A DNA stretch of 23,133 bases from an uncultured Hyphomicrobiales bacterium (GTDB lineage Bacteria > Pseudomonadota > Alphaproteobacteria > Rhizobiales > Beijerinckiaceae). Location of the stretch: contig CAIVAX010000167.1 in NCBI GenBank assembly GCA_903903935.1, positions 1 through 23,133 on the forward strand, read 5' to 3'. Positions within the stretch are counted from its first letter, which is position 1. Each line of letters begins with the position of its first letter. The notes beneath the pieces are model-generated. The model ran no database searches and was not told the DNA's origin. It worked only from the letters and a program-made list of their open reading frames with translations. Shown piece by piece: positions 22,916 through 23,133 of the stretch. Position numbers and translations under genes: made by a program.

Positions 22916-23133
22916 TCAAGACTGGCCTGACTTTTGGGTCAAAGGCCGTACGGCTTCGCGCAGCACATAGCGGATTTGATAGCTCAGCAAGCGCCAATTC
23001 ACAGGCTTGACCACGAAAGAGGTCGCGCCCAGTCGATAGGCTCTGTCGATTGAATCCACATCCTCGCGGCCCGTCACAACAATGATGGGCATGGTCTTGA
23101 TCGTGTGTATGACGCTCTTGTTGTTGGCACACG
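22916..23133 (-). CDS. Response regulator receiver domain (C-terminal part only)
   Basis: The last 71 residues of a receiver domain; the gene continues past the right edge. Visible sequence MPIIVVTGREDVDSIDRAYRLGATSFVVKPVNWRLLSYQIRYVLREA shows the beta4 strand with the conserved Thr (VVTG), the alpha4 helix with GAT, and the invariant beta5 Lys-Pro (VKP). The phosphorylated Asp is outside the window. The protein ends soon after alpha5 (PLTQKSGQS), so nothing follows the receiver; it is a single-domain regulator or the receiver is C-terminal. It converges on the EAL gene with no gap, which hints at a shared c-di-GMP signalling locus. Confidence 0.85.
   Translation of the reverse strand, partial: CANNKSVIHTIKTMPIIVVTGREDVDSIDRAYRLGATSFVVKPVNWRLLSYQIRYVLREAVRPLTQKSGQS

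Noticed and set aside
22908..23132. Minus-strand 74-codon Cys/His-rich ORF at the right edge
   Set aside because: The neighbouring frame on the same strand reads as a receiver domain with the conserved VVTG and VKP motifs, so this ORF is a shadow.
1..23133. Insertion sequences, prophage genes or a genomic island boundary
   Set aside because: No transposase, integrase or phage gene was seen, and the only tRNA (18987-19062) has no nearby integrase or obvious repeated 3' end.

Overview
The window looks like ordinary chromosome of an alphaproteobacterium, most likely of the order Hyphomicrobiales (Rhizobiales). The evidence is the fabA-fabB-fabI unit, an infC whose protein begins MRRP, the yggT-yggU pair, a TorF-type porin, and a mesaconyl-CoA hydratase of the ethylmalonyl-CoA pathway. 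That last enzyme suggests growth on C1 or C2 carbon without a glyoxylate shunt, as in Methylobacterium, Beijerinckiaceae or Rhodobacter relatives. I cannot name a genus. I see no insertion sequence, prophage, CRISPR array or replication origin. No stretch over about 300 bases lacks a gene.

Layout. 1-1912 (minus): a UbiD-type decarboxylase followed by the start of an EntS-like MFS transporter that runs off the left edge. 2125-3324 (plus): a Bcr/CflA drug exporter, tail to tail with an ABHD10-like serine hydrolase (minus, 3321-4118). 4231-6171 (plus): a GT4 glycosyltransferase, then infC, which almost certainly starts at an ATT codon. 6416-9094 (plus): fabA, fabB and fabI, the unsaturated fatty acid branch and the enoyl reductase. 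9142-11022 (plus): a large polytopic protein with STT3/AglB-like motifs. 11126-12052 (plus): a secreted Spy/CpxP-like LTXXQ protein with an unusual Met-rich and Arg/Asp/Gln-rich tail. 12098-14748 (plus): an alpha/beta hydrolase translationally coupled to selO. 14745-15515 (minus): an HpcH/HpaI aldolase. 15757-16799 (plus): a two-gene toxin-antitoxin-like operon (MerR-like HTH fused to DUF433, then a DUF5615 PIN-like protein). 16904-17851 (minus): an outer-membrane porin with a strong terminator. 18145-18951 (plus): a 4'-phosphopantetheinyl transferase. 18987-19062 (minus): tRNA-Ala(CGC) with a near-consensus promoter. 19256-19949 (plus): yggT and yggU. 20002-21051 (plus): mesaconyl-CoA hydratase. 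21054-21998 (minus): a secreted PHB-depolymerase/feruloyl-esterase-like protein. 22151-22915 (plus): a stand-alone EAL c-di-GMP phosphodiesterase, abutting the C-terminal end of a response-regulator receiver domain on the minus strand at the right edge.

Functional links: fabA, fabB and fabI act in one pathway with acyl carrier protein, the class of protein that a phosphopantetheinyl transferase activates. The UbiD enzyme and its adjacent MFS gene look like one transcription unit. The EAL protein and the receiver protein may form a signalling pair.

The most unusual sequence features are small. Two gene starts (fabA and yggU) are preceded by a ladder of tiny overlapping ORFs built from short repeats; in the yggU case a triplicated 14-base unit supplies the ribosome binding site and the TTG start codon. 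The infC leader has an ATT start plus a palindrome and a hairpin. The antitoxin-like gene is a MerR-DUF433 fusion rather than a plain DUF433 protein.
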